46,305 bases of DNA from the NCBI GenBank assembly GCA_036508875.1, contig DATCGP010000056.1, positions 1 through 46,305 of the forward strand, read 5' to 3'. The position numbers and the translations under genes were made by a program. Source of the stretch: PALSA-660 sp036508875. GTDB lineage: Bacteria; Actinomycetota; Coriobacteriia; Anaerosomatales; PALSA-660. Below, piece after piece: positions 1 to 7,387 of the stretch. The notes below the pieces were generated by a model that was given only the letters and a program-made list of their open reading frames with translations, was not told where the DNA came from and ran no database searches. How positions within the stretch are numbered: position 1 is the stretch's first letter; every line of letters starts with the position of its first letter.

Positions 1-1175
1 GAGGACTCAGGCGAGATCATCCGGCGCACATCCTGCACGAGCGCCTTGCTGATCACGCCCATCCGGATGCCCTTGATGCCGCCGCCCGTGGAGCATGCCG
101 ACGCCCCTATCGCCATGGCGATCGTTGTGACGATGAGCCCGACCGGACCCCACTGAGTGACGAACGATCTGGAGTAGATCGTCGAGAAGCCGGTCGTAGT
201 GTGCGCCGAGGCCAGCTGGTAGAACACCTTGCGGAACAGGGACATCGCGTCCGGATAGATGTTCGCCTGCGCGAGGAAGAACGTGACGACCAGGGTCGTG
301 ACGGTCAACGTGATGAAGAATGAGATCGTCTCGACGTTCTTGCGTATCTCCTCGCGTTTGCCGGTCCACATCGCCCAGTGCATGGCGAAGTTGAACGAGC
401 CTGCGATGAAGATGACCACGCAGATGACTTCGTAGCCGATGTCGTGGAACCAGAACGTGTTGTAGGACTGAGGGGCGAACCCGCCGGTCGACCACGCGCC
501 CATGAAGACCCACAGGCCCTGAAGGAACGCGCGGACCGGGCCCTGGCCGAGCATCATCCCGCGCACGCCCAGGAACAGCGTCCCGAGGCCCAGCCACGTG
601 AGCGAGACCAGCCAGATAGCGCGTGCGGTCTGGATGACGTTCGGGAGCAGGCGCTCGTCCTTGCCCTCGCCGACGTACACCTTGTAGGCGCCGGCCGTGC
701 CCTTGAACAGGAACGTGAGCGCGATGACGACGATCCCCTGGCCTCCCGCGTACGTGAGCAGGTGGCGCCACATGTTCAGGCCGTTGGCCACGTGATCGAG
801 GTCCTGCAGCAGGTACAGGCCGGTCGTCGTGTAGCCGCTCATGACGTCGAAGAGCGTGTCCAGGTAGCTGCCCGCATGACCGGACAAGAAGTGGGGCAGC
901 GCGCCCAGCGCGGTCGCGAAGAACCAGGAGCCGGAGGCGACCACGAGGCCGTGGCTCCACGACAGGTCCTTGTGGGTGCGGCACAGCGCCTGCGTCCCGA
1001 ACCCGAACACCATGCAGGCGGAGATGGCGATGATGAAGTCGACCGCGGTGTCCGACTCTGCGAACGCGATCGAGGTCACGAGCGGGATGCACATGAGAAG
1101 GCCGACGCCGACGATGACCTTGCCGGTGTACTTGCCGATGACGAGATGGTCCTCTTTGCGCGGGCGGACTATCAC
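1..1175 (-). CDS. trkH: TrkH-family potassium uptake channel subunit (3' end beyond window)
   Basis: Membrane subunit of the Trk/Ktr K+ uptake system; about 391 residues are visible and the C-terminus lies off the left edge. Four selectivity-filter pore loops of the family can be read: SGYTTTGL, GAWSTGGFAP, SAHTTTGFS and ASACSTGGGIKG, separated by hydrophobic helices. This fits the four-fold M1-P-M2 architecture. I start it at a GTG (1175) that overlaps the stop of the preceding 48-residue gene by four bases (GTGA), the usual sign of translational coupling. It is the last visible gene of a minus-strand operon with two TrkA regulators, which should gate it by NAD(H)/nucleotide binding on the cytoplasmic face. 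Confidence 0.95.
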   Translation of the reverse strand, partial: MIVRPRKEDHLVIGKYTGKVIVGVGLLMCIPLVTSIAFAESDTAVDFIIAISACMVFGFGTQALCRTHKDLSWSHGLVVASGSWFFATALGALPHFLSGHAGSYLDTLFDVMSGYTTTGLYLLQDLDHVANGLNMWRHLLTYAGGQGIVVIALTFLFKGTAGAYKVYVGEGKDERLLPNVIQTARAIWLVSLTWLGLGTLFLGVRGMMLGQGPVRAFLQGLWVFMGAWSTGGFAPQSYNTFWFHDIGYEVICVVIFIAGSFNFAMHWAMWTGKREEIRKNVETISFFITLTVTTLVVTFFLAQANIYPDAMSLFRKVFYQLASAHTTTGFSTIYSRSFVTQWGPVGLIVTTIAMAIGASACSTGGGIKGIRMGVISKALVQDVRRMISPES

Positions 1176-1318
1176 CTGAACACCGCTATCGCGACGACAG
1201 CCATCACGTAGGCGAGGAGGCACCAGCCCAGGATCCAGAGCGACTCGTGGATGATGCCGAGCGCGTAGTCCGTGATCTGCTGGCGCCGGGTGGCTTCCGG
1301 ACGAGGCATATCGGCCAT
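1172..1318 (-). CDS. Small single-helix membrane protein coupled to trkH (48 aa)
   Basis: A 48-codon gene beginning MADMPRPEATRRQQ and ending VVAIAVFR. A charged N-terminal third precedes one hydrophobic helix (about residues 26-46). It starts 4 bases after the stop of the second trkA gene and its TGA overlaps the GTG start of trkH, so it is locked into the trk operon. I do not recognise the family. By position and size it resembles small accessory subunits of potassium transporters (KdpF is a familiar case), but that is inference. It could alternatively serve mainly to couple translation of trkH. Confidence 0.7.
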   Translation of the reverse strand: MADMPRPEATRRQQITDYALGIIHESLWILGWCLLAYVMAVVAIAVFR

Positions 1319-1322
1319 GGCG

Positions 1323-1988
1323 CTACATCCCCGTCAGCGCGCGCTTGAGCGCCGCTTCGTGCTCGACAGCGGTGAACGCGACGACCACGTCGCCGGCCTC
1401 GAGGACGGTGTCGCCATGGACGGTGATCACCGTCTCGCCGCGGACGATGGCGAACATCACGCAGTCGATCGGCAGATTGAGTTCGGCGACCTTCTTCTCA
1501 CAGACGACGCACCGGTCTGTCGGAAGCTCGATCTCGACGACCGCCATGTTGCCCTTGCGCAGACTGGCGAGCGTGCGGATGTCGCCGATTGTCGTCTCCT
1601 CCTCGATCATGCGGGCGATGATCGTCGTGGACGAGATCGCCTCGATCCCGAGGGCGGTGAAGATGTGCTGGTTCTTCGGGTTGTTGACGCGCGATACACA
1701 GCGCGCCACGCCGAAGGCGGTCTTGGCGAGCTGGCAGCTGACCAGGTTGTCGTCGTCGTCTCCCGTGACCGCCGCGAACACGTCCGCGTGCCCGACGCCG
1801 GCGTCCTCTTGGAACGTGACGTCACACCCGTCACCGAGGATGATCAGGGGGCTCCCGGGGAGCTCGGTGGCGAGCTTCTCGGCGACTTCGGCCCTCTTCT
1901 CGATCAGGGCGATGTGGTGCCCGCGCTCCAGGAGCGTCCGGGCGAGGAAGCTGGCGACCTTGCCGCCGCCGTTGATGACGATGAACAC
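1323..1988 (-). CDS. trkA: TrkA-type RCK regulatory protein (second copy)
   Basis: 221 residues with an N-terminal RCK_N Rossmann fold (MFIVINGGGKVAS, GGGxxA instead of the classical GxGxxG, acidic residue in ALIEKR at the end of strand 2) and a C-terminal RCK_C domain from about residue 140 (VVEIELPTD onward, ending LEAGDVVVAF). It binds NAD(H) or a nucleotide and gates the TrkH channel from the cytoplasm. It lies 5 bases after the first trkA gene. Enterobacterial TrkA carries two RCK units in one chain; here they are two genes, so the pair probably assembles as a hetero-oligomeric ring. Confidence 0.93.
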   Translation of the reverse strand: MFIVINGGGKVASFLARTLLERGHHIALIEKRAEVAEKLATELPGSPLIILGDGCDVTFQEDAGVGHADVFAAVTGDDDDNLVSCQLAKTAFGVARCVSRVNNPKNQHIFTALGIEAISSTTIIARMIEEETTIGDIRTLASLRKGNMAVVEIELPTDRCVVCEKKVAELNLPIDCVMFAIVRGETVITVHGDTVLEAGDVVVAFTAVEHEAALKRALTGM

Positions 1989-1993
1989 GGTCC

Positions 1994-2635
1994 TCAGCCC
2001 TCCATGTAACGTTCGATGCGGGTGAATCCCTCTTCTTTGACCGCGCCGATGACCACGTCGCCGGGTTGCAGCATCGTCTCGGGCTGCGGGATGAAGGTGA
2101 CGTTGCCCCGCGAGAGGACCGCCACGCGGAACTGGTGCTCGATCTCGATGTCGCGCACCCGCTTGCCCGCCACCCCGGTGCCCGCGCGGAACTCGATGAC
2201 CTCCACGTCGCCGATGATCTGTACGTGGTGGCCGTGGCCAGCCTCGATCTTCTCCAGCAGCTTCTCGGCCACGAGCGTGGTCCCACAGACGTAGTCCATG
2301 TCGAGCTGCTGGTACGTGCGCTCGCGCTGCGGGTTGTAGAGGCGGGCGACGACGTGCGGCACGCCGAAGATCTTGCGCGCCACCTCGGCCGCCATGAGGT
2401 TCGTGTTGTCGAGGTCGGTGACCGCGGCGAAGACGTCCGCTTTGCGGATGCCCGCTTCGTCGAGGACCTCCTCGTCGAAGCCGAGCCCCTTGATCGTCAC
2501 TCCGTTGAAGGTCGAGCCCAGGCGACGGAACGCGTCCTCATCACGATCGATGACGGTGACGTTGTGCCCTTCGACCGACAGCATCATGGCCAACTGCGAG
2601 CCGACCCGCCCGCACCCGACGACGATCGCGTTCAT
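1994..2635 (-). CDS. trkA: TrkA-type RCK regulatory protein (first copy)
   Basis: 213 residues from the ATG at 2635 (MNAIVVGCGRVGSQ). The canonical Rossmann glycine motif GCGRVG and the acidic residue of TVIDRDED are present, followed by an RCK_C domain in the last 80 residues (IEFRAGTGVAGK to LQPGDVVIG). The frame is open further upstream, but only the stretch from this methionine resembles the family. It is the first gene of the trkA-trkA-small ORF-trkH operon. Its GxGxxG is intact where that of the next copy is altered, so the two copies may differ in nucleotide preference. Confidence 0.93.
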   Translation of the reverse strand: MNAIVVGCGRVGSQLAMMLSVEGHNVTVIDRDEDAFRRLGSTFNGVTIKGLGFDEEVLDEAGIRKADVFAAVTDLDNTNLMAAEVARKIFGVPHVVARLYNPQRERTYQQLDMDYVCGTTLVAEKLLEKIEAGHGHHVQIIGDVEVIEFRAGTGVAGKRVRDIEIEHQFRVAVLSRGNVTFIPQPETMLQPGDVVIGAVKEEGFTRIERYMEG

Positions 2636-2847
2636 ATGTTGCCCCGTCCCCTGAAGCCCTGTGGAACACAACTGGCCTACACAGTTGCTACACGCTACCC
2701 CGCGCGACGAAACATGGTCAATCGGCGCAGGAGTTAAGAATGCGTGTAGGGCTCCATCTCCCCGGAATCGAACGAGAGCCGGAACGCTTGCGCGGCCCGG
2801 CTCTCGTTCGAAGAAGCGACGCTCGAAGTGCGCCGCGGGGTGTGAAA
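2636..2847. other. Intergenic region upstream of the trk operon
   Basis: About 210 bases without a gene. It holds the hairpin listed separately at 2768-2811 and presumably the promoter of the trk operon. I see no confident -35/-10 pair and no tRNA or small ORF with a good ribosome site. Confidence 0.5.
2768..2811 (-). terminator. Rho-independent-like terminator after DUF5679 gene
   Basis: Perfect inverted repeat: CGAACGAGAGCCGG (2769-2782) pairs with CCGGCTCTCGTTCG (2797-2810), extendable by one T-A pair, with a 14-base loop. It begins 37 bases past the stop of the DUF5679 gene on the minus strand. There is no real U tract, which is common for actinobacterial terminators. Confidence 0.75.
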
Positions 2848-2994
2848 CTACGCGCCGATCTTGAACATCTTGGTGCCGCAGGACGGACAGATGCCCTGGG
2901 TCGCCGGGCGACCGTTCTTCATGGTGATCGCGACGGGGTCCTTCATTTCCTTCTTGGCCTTGCACTTCACGCAGTAGCCCTCTTTGCCTGCCAT
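2848..2994 (-). CDS. DUF5679 zinc-ribbon protein (48 aa)
   Basis: MAGKEGYCVKCKAKKEM followed by a conserved middle and ending CPSCGTKMFKIGA: two CxxC knuckles (CVKC, CPSC) that form a small zinc ribbon, typical of DUF5679 proteins of 45-60 residues. A strong Shine-Dalgarno (GAGGAGGTG) sits 8-9 bases before the ATG at 2994, so the longer open frame upstream is not used. Function unknown. The KNGRPATQG stretch between the knuckles is the family signature as I know it. It appears monocistronic, with its own hairpin terminator. Confidence 0.88.
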   Translation of the reverse strand: MAGKEGYCVKCKAKKEMKDPVAITMKNGRPATQGICPSCGTKMFKIGA

Positions 2995-3105
2995 GCTAGA
3001 GCCCACCTCCTCATCGATTGCTGTCACTCGGTCCGTGCCGCCCCATGGAACGGGACGATCCTTACCGGTCGACGCACGCAACTCAGGTGCGCGCCCTGCA
3101 CTACT

Positions 3106-3834
3106 TTACACATTGTTCGCCATTCGTGAAGCGAAAAGCCGCGCTTGGGCCGCACGAGTCAGGCGAGATGCGAGCAGCAGGGCCCCGCCGCCGAGGAGCA
3201 CGAGGGCGCCCCAGGCGGCTCCCGCAAGCGCCCAGAACCTCTCCGGGAAGAGCCGGATGAGCAGGGAGCCGGCGGGAAACGTCCAGGTCCCGCTCTTGAA
3301 GAACAGCCCGTGGAACCAGGCGAAGAACGACGAGAAGTCGGTCAGAGCGGCCACCACAGCGAGCACGACGCAGACCGCGCACACAACGGCGGCCGCGCGC
3401 ATACCGGCCCGGAGCCTATCGACTCGGCCCTGCATCACGCACAGCCCGGTGTAGGTCGCCAGCAGGAGCGCCGCTATGCCCGTCGCGAACCGCGCGGCGC
3501 CCAGCACGGCGCGGACGTCCATCAGGTGGTTCACGGCCGCGCTGTCGAACGCGGGCTGACCCTGGAACGTCGCCGGCAGGGGCTCGAACTCGTCGTCGGC
3601 GACGAGGGCGCGCACCTGCCCCGAGAGCCGCAGGACGTCCGCGGCCGGGAGGCCGGCCGTTTGCGACACGCCCAGCGACTGGCTCGCGACAGACGTGTAG
3701 ACCGGGAAGGTGAGCGCGAGCACGGCGGACCCGATCACGAGGGCGGCCCACAGGACGGCTGCCACGCCGGTCTCGGCGAAGGCCGTTGCCCTCGACCGGG
3801 CGGTCGCGGGGTGTTCGGAGGCCGGCGCGCTCAC
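3106..3834 (-). CDS. TIGR01906/DUF1461 family integral membrane protein
   Basis: 242 residues with four to five hydrophobic helices (about 24-46, 118-135, 146-166, 205-228). Family features are visible: NHLMDVRAVLG after an extracytoplasmic loop, FFAWFHGLFF, and LFPERFW before the last helix. The family has no established function. The ATG at 3834 overlaps the stop of the GGDEF gene by four bases (ATGA), making it the third gene of a peptidase-GGDEF-DUF1461 operon. The extracytoplasmic loop (about residues 47-117) and conserved aromatics suggest a membrane-associated role, which is inference. Confidence 0.88.
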   Translation of the reverse strand: MSAPASEHPATARSRATAFAETGVAAVLWAALVIGSAVLALTFPVYTSVASQSLGVSQTAGLPAADVLRLSGQVRALVADDEFEPLPATFQGQPAFDSAAVNHLMDVRAVLGAARFATGIAALLLATYTGLCVMQGRVDRLRAGMRAAAVVCAVCVVLAVVAALTDFSSFFAWFHGLFFKSGTWTFPAGSLLIRLFPERFWALAGAAWGALVLLGGGALLLASRLTRAAQARLFASRMANNV

Positions 3835-5048
3835 TCGGAGTCGGCCGCGGGGCGCCCGACCACCACGCGGTTGCCGCCCTTCGACGCGGCGTCCACGAGC
3901 GCAGCGGCGGCGGCGCTCAAGAGCTCGGCAGCGGTGCGGCCGTCCCTGGGGTACGAGGCGACGCCCACGCTCACGGAGACTGACCGGTCCTCATCGAGGG
4001 TGGCGGCCACCTCGGCCCGCAGGCGCTCGGCCATCGGCAGGGCCTCCACGTTGGCGGAGGAGCCCTCCTCAGGGACGATCAGCGCGAACTCCTCGCCCCC
4101 GTATCGGGCGGCCACGACGAGGCTGGGATCCGAGCCCTCGCTGCCCGATACCCGGCGCAGCACACCCCCGATGAGCCCGATCATCCTGTTGCCGGCATCG
4201 GTCCCGAACAGCTGGTTGAAGTGTTCGAAGCGGTCCACGTCGGCCAGCACCACGGAGACGCCCCGGCGGAAGCGCTTCGCTCGCTCGATCTCCACCGCCA
4301 GCTCGTGACGGAGGAACGCGCGGTCGTACAGACCGGTCCGCATGTCACGGGTGGCCTGCTCGACCAGGGTGGCCGTCCTCTCGCGCATCGATCGGACGAG
4401 AAGGTCCCCCACCATCGCTGCCCCGAAGATGACCGTGACGGTCCACAGCGCGCGCACGGCGACGTAGCTCGCCTCGAACTGGAGGTCGTTCGTCACGAAG
4501 GGCATGGGGTTGTGCGGCAGGACGTGCAGCAGCACGAGCGCCAGCACGCCCAGATAGGCGAAGATCGCGGCGCCGGCCACCCACCACACCTCGCGCCGCG
4601 TCGGCAGGATGAGCGCCGCCTCCAGCACGAACAGGTAGTACATCGCGTCGAACCAGGAGTACACGCCGCCCGAGTAGTAGATCAGCACGGTGACGACCGC
4701 GATATCGAGCAGCAGCTGGCCGGCGTTGAACATCGCGATGTTGCCGAACTGCCTGTACGTCCGCTGGTAGTACCAGTTGTAGACGAGCACGAGCAGAAGG
4801 GCGATCGCCGGGATGATCATCTGAGACCACAGTCGCGGAGCCTGTCCGGCGAACGTGTAGATCCCGACGCCCAGCACTGAGAAGACGATGATCGCGCCGA
4901 CTATCGCCCACCGCAGCTTGATGACCAGGCCCACCCGCTCGACGTTGGCCTCGAGCGCCTCGATGTCGGACTGGCTCGGCTGGTCGCGCCACAGCACCAT
5001 CATCTGGCGCTGCAGCGTCCTCGAGAATCGGCCGGACAGAGAAGGCAC
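3831..5048 (-). CDS. Membrane-bound GGDEF diguanylate cyclase
   Basis: 405 residues. An N-terminal half of about six transmembrane helices (residues 40-220) acts as an unidentified membrane sensor, followed by a GGDEF domain with an intact RYGGEEFALI signature and the DVDRFEHFNQLFG metal/substrate region. It should therefore make cyclic di-GMP from GTP. The RxxD inhibitory site normally five residues before GGEEF is not present (sequence there is SLVVAAR), so product inhibition through it is not expected. The GTG start at 5048 shares a base with the TAG of the upstream peptidase gene (TAGTG), and AAGGAG sits five bases before it. The open frame continues upstream but only as overlap with the peptidase. 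Confidence 0.93.
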   Translation of the reverse strand: MPSLSGRFSRTLQRQMMVLWRDQPSQSDIEALEANVERVGLVIKLRWAIVGAIIVFSVLGVGIYTFAGQAPRLWSQMIIPAIALLLVLVYNWYYQRTYRQFGNIAMFNAGQLLLDIAVVTVLIYYSGGVYSWFDAMYYLFVLEAALILPTRREVWWVAGAAIFAYLGVLALVLLHVLPHNPMPFVTNDLQFEASYVAVRALWTVTVIFGAAMVGDLLVRSMRERTATLVEQATRDMRTGLYDRAFLRHELAVEIERAKRFRRGVSVVLADVDRFEHFNQLFGTDAGNRMIGLIGGVLRRVSGSEGSDPSLVVAARYGGEEFALIVPEEGSSANVEALPMAERLRAEVAATLDEDRSVSVSVGVASYPRDGRTAAELLSAAAAALVDAASKGGNRVVVGRPAADSE

Positions 5049-6949
5049 TACAGCTCCTTGATGATGGCCGTGACGAGATCGACCGAGGTCTGGAGGTTGC
5101 TCTCCGAGACCGCGTCGGCCGTGTCGGTGGTCCAATGCCAGTTGGGAAGCCGTCCGTTGATGTCGAACGCCATCACCGACATCGCCCGGAAACCGCGCAC
5201 GAGCGCAGGAGTGGCGTCGGTCGACAGCCCGCGGTACTCGCGGCCTTTGACCGCAAGGTCCGCTTCTCGCACCGCGCGGCGGGTCGCTCCGACCAGGCGT
5301 CGGTCGGCCTCGTAGCGCTTGGCCATGCCCTCGCGGGTGATGTACGCGACTGCACCGGAGCCGACGTTGTCCAAGTTGATGATCACCGCGTCGGCCAGCT
5401 CACGGCCGTATGTCGCCAGGAAGGCTTTCATCCCGACGGTGCCCACCTCCTCCGCACCGGTCGCGACGAACCAGACCTCCTTCTCGACCAACTCGCGGTC
5501 GACGGCCATCGTGACCTTGCGGCGGATGCGGGCCGCGGCGCTCGCGGCGTATCCAGGATCGGATTCGTCGTCGATCGAGGCGGCCCCGCCCTTCCATCCC
5601 GCGTCGTCATCGTCCTCGAAATTGTCCCAGGAGCCGATCTCCTTGCCGGTCTTCCGGGCATCGAAGTCGCTTCCCACGCCGAGCCAATCGCGGACGCCGT
5701 GGCGCTCGGACGACTCGGCGCGCGCGCCGAACAGGCCCCGGCGCGGCTGGCTGCGCGGCTCCTCGACGGGACGGGGAGCCGCCTCCTCCGGCAGCGGAGC
5801 GAACGGCGCCGTCTCCTCGTCGAGTGTGTCGCCGAACAGCTCGACGACGGGCTCCGCCTCCTCCGCGCTCGCCGCATGGCGCCGTGCGGGCTGAGCGACG
5901 GGCGCCGAGCCGAACAGGCGCATCGAGAGGTCGTCGTCGGGGACGACCGGAACGGCTGGCTCGGGGGCCGGACGGACGTCCGCGGCCGAGACCGCCGCCG
6001 CGTACGAACGCGGGGTGTCCAGCCCCAGGGCGGTCTGTCCGCTGATGACGCCGGTGTCCCACGATATGTCGTCACCGTCGTCGACCCACGCGTCCGCTCG
6101 CGGACCGGGTGCCTGGAGCGGCGAGTAGTTCAGCAGGCCGCCTTTCGGCACGCCCTCGTTCGTCTGGAGCGGGGCGTCCTGCGTGCGCCAGCGAACAGTG
6201 TCCCGGGCTATAACTGTCGACGGATCGGGCTCCGGCACGAGGCGCTCCAGCACGCCCAGCATCGCCGCGACGCCCGAGGCGTTGTCGTTGGCGCCGGGCG
6301 TGAAGTGCATGAAGAGCTCCCGGTGCACGTCGATGAGCAGCGGGACGAGAAGGTAGGCGGCCGGAACGAGCGTGACGTACCACGCCCATGGCTCGATCGC
6401 GGGACCGAACGGCAGGAGCATCCCCAGCATCCGCAGCGCGATGAGGATCGGCACCGCATAGGTGCACCACTTCATGAGGCCGAACGTGGCGTTGAAGTTC
6501 TTCACCATGCCCGGGCTGAACGCCAGGGAGGCGCGGGCCGAGTCGTAGTGCGCGACGACGATCACCTTGGTGGCGCGCTCGTTGCGCCCCAGGCGCGGCA
6601 AGTGGCGCGCGATCACGTTCTGGCTCGGCCCCTTGGGGGACAGAGCGGTCAGCCCCCACCGGGTGTTGAGGTCCAGCCACATCACGACGGCGACGAGCGT
6701 TCCGAGCGCCAACCCGGCCAGACCAGACCAGACGGACACGAGCGCCGCGCAGATCGTCAGCAGGTGATAGACCACATAGGCCCACGAGTAGGTGCGCGGG
6801 CTCTCGAAGTCCTGCACCTCTGCCTCCAGGCCGCGTGATTCGAAGACGTCGCGGATGTAGTGCGCCGCGCGCTGCTCGGCGTCGGTGGTCGCGGGGCGCG
6901 GCCCGATCGTCTCCGAGAGGTGCTCGACGTACGGCATGAGGTTCCCCAT
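5048..6949 (-). CDS. M28 family zinc aminopeptidase, membrane-anchored, with long acidic insert
   Basis: 633 residues, first gene of the operon. Zinc-ligand motifs of the M28 aminopeptidases are all present: VVAHYDSAR (about residue 131), GANDNASG (about 217), TGAEEVG (about 497), NLDNVGSG, and NWHWTTDTAD near the C-terminus (about 601). Between the first and second motifs and before the first lie about four hydrophobic helices, so the enzyme is embedded in the membrane. Residues about 235-470 form a low-complexity acidic/proline-rich insertion not needed for the fold, splitting the catalytic domain. It begins at the ATG at 6949 with AGGGAG upstream. Substrate unknown; coupling to a cyclase and DUF1461 is positional evidence only. 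Confidence 0.9.
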   Translation of the reverse strand: MGNLMPYVEHLSETIGPRPATTDAEQRAAHYIRDVFESRGLEAEVQDFESPRTYSWAYVVYHLLTICAALVSVWSGLAGLALGTLVAVVMWLDLNTRWGLTALSPKGPSQNVIARHLPRLGRNERATKVIVVAHYDSARASLAFSPGMVKNFNATFGLMKWCTYAVPILIALRMLGMLLPFGPAIEPWAWYVTLVPAAYLLVPLLIDVHRELFMHFTPGANDNASGVAAMLGVLERLVPEPDPSTVIARDTVRWRTQDAPLQTNEGVPKGGLLNYSPLQAPGPRADAWVDDGDDISWDTGVISGQTALGLDTPRSYAAAVSAADVRPAPEPAVPVVPDDDLSMRLFGSAPVAQPARRHAASAEEAEPVVELFGDTLDEETAPFAPLPEEAAPRPVEEPRSQPRRGLFGARAESSERHGVRDWLGVGSDFDARKTGKEIGSWDNFEDDDDAGWKGGAASIDDESDPGYAASAAARIRRKVTMAVDRELVEKEVWFVATGAEEVGTVGMKAFLATYGRELADAVIINLDNVGSGAVAYITREGMAKRYEADRRLVGATRRAVREADLAVKGREYRGLSTDATPALVRGFRAMSVMAFDINGRLPNWHWTTDTADAVSESNLQTSVDLVTAIIKEL

Positions 6950-7051
6950 GGGGCTCCCTTTCGGAGGCGTTCCGGGCAGCGGGTGTCAGAGCGCTCGGCG
7001 GTTCTCACTCACGAGGAGAATACCACCGTGCCGCACGGCCGCACTGCGTGG

Positions 7052-7085
7052 GAGGGGCCGGCACGCTGTCGCGCACCGGCCCCTC
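7052..7085 (-). terminator. Terminator hairpin of the hcp operon
   Basis: GAGGGGCCGG (7052-7061) pairs perfectly with CCGGCCCCTC (7076-7085) around a 14-base loop. It starts 21 bases beyond the last gene of the minus-strand hcp operon. No U tract follows. Confidence 0.65.
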
Positions 7086-7105
7086 GATCGTGCCCTACGG
7101 GAGGA

Positions 7106-7387
7106 TCACCCTCGCGAGTGGCACCCGGCGCACTCGCTCATGCGCCGTCCCGCGTGCTGTATCTGCAGCACCGGGTCGTCCGTGTGGCAGACGCAACCGG
7201 GTATCGGGATCGTGAAACGCGACCCGATCGGCGGCTGCTCGCCGCGCGCCACCAGCGCTGCGTAGGCGGCACGGCTCGTCTCGGAGGGCGGCCACATCCC
7301 GCCGAACTCGTACAGCAGGACCGCCAGGAGGACGAGCGCGCCCAAGGCGATACCGACGCCGGCAAGGATCCGCCTGCGGGTCGACAC
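7106..7387 (-). CDS. Small membrane-anchored haem-motif protein at end of hcp operon (93 aa)
   Basis: 93 residues from a GTG at 7387, directly after the TAG of hcp. One N-terminal helix (about residues 7-27) serves as uncleaved anchor or signal, then a short extracytoplasmic part ends in two clustered Cys-His motifs: PGCVCHTDD and SECAGCHSRG. The second is a standard c-type haem site (CxxCH). The first is CxCH, one residue short of a classical site, with HAGRRM between the two. A small mono- or dihaem electron carrier for Hcp or for NO/nitrite detoxification is plausible. I do not recognise a named family. Confidence 0.75.
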   Translation of the reverse strand: MSTRRRILAGVGIALGALVLLAVLLYEFGGMWPPSETSRAAYAALVARGEQPPIGSRFTIPIPGCVCHTDDPVLQIQHAGRRMSECAGCHSRG

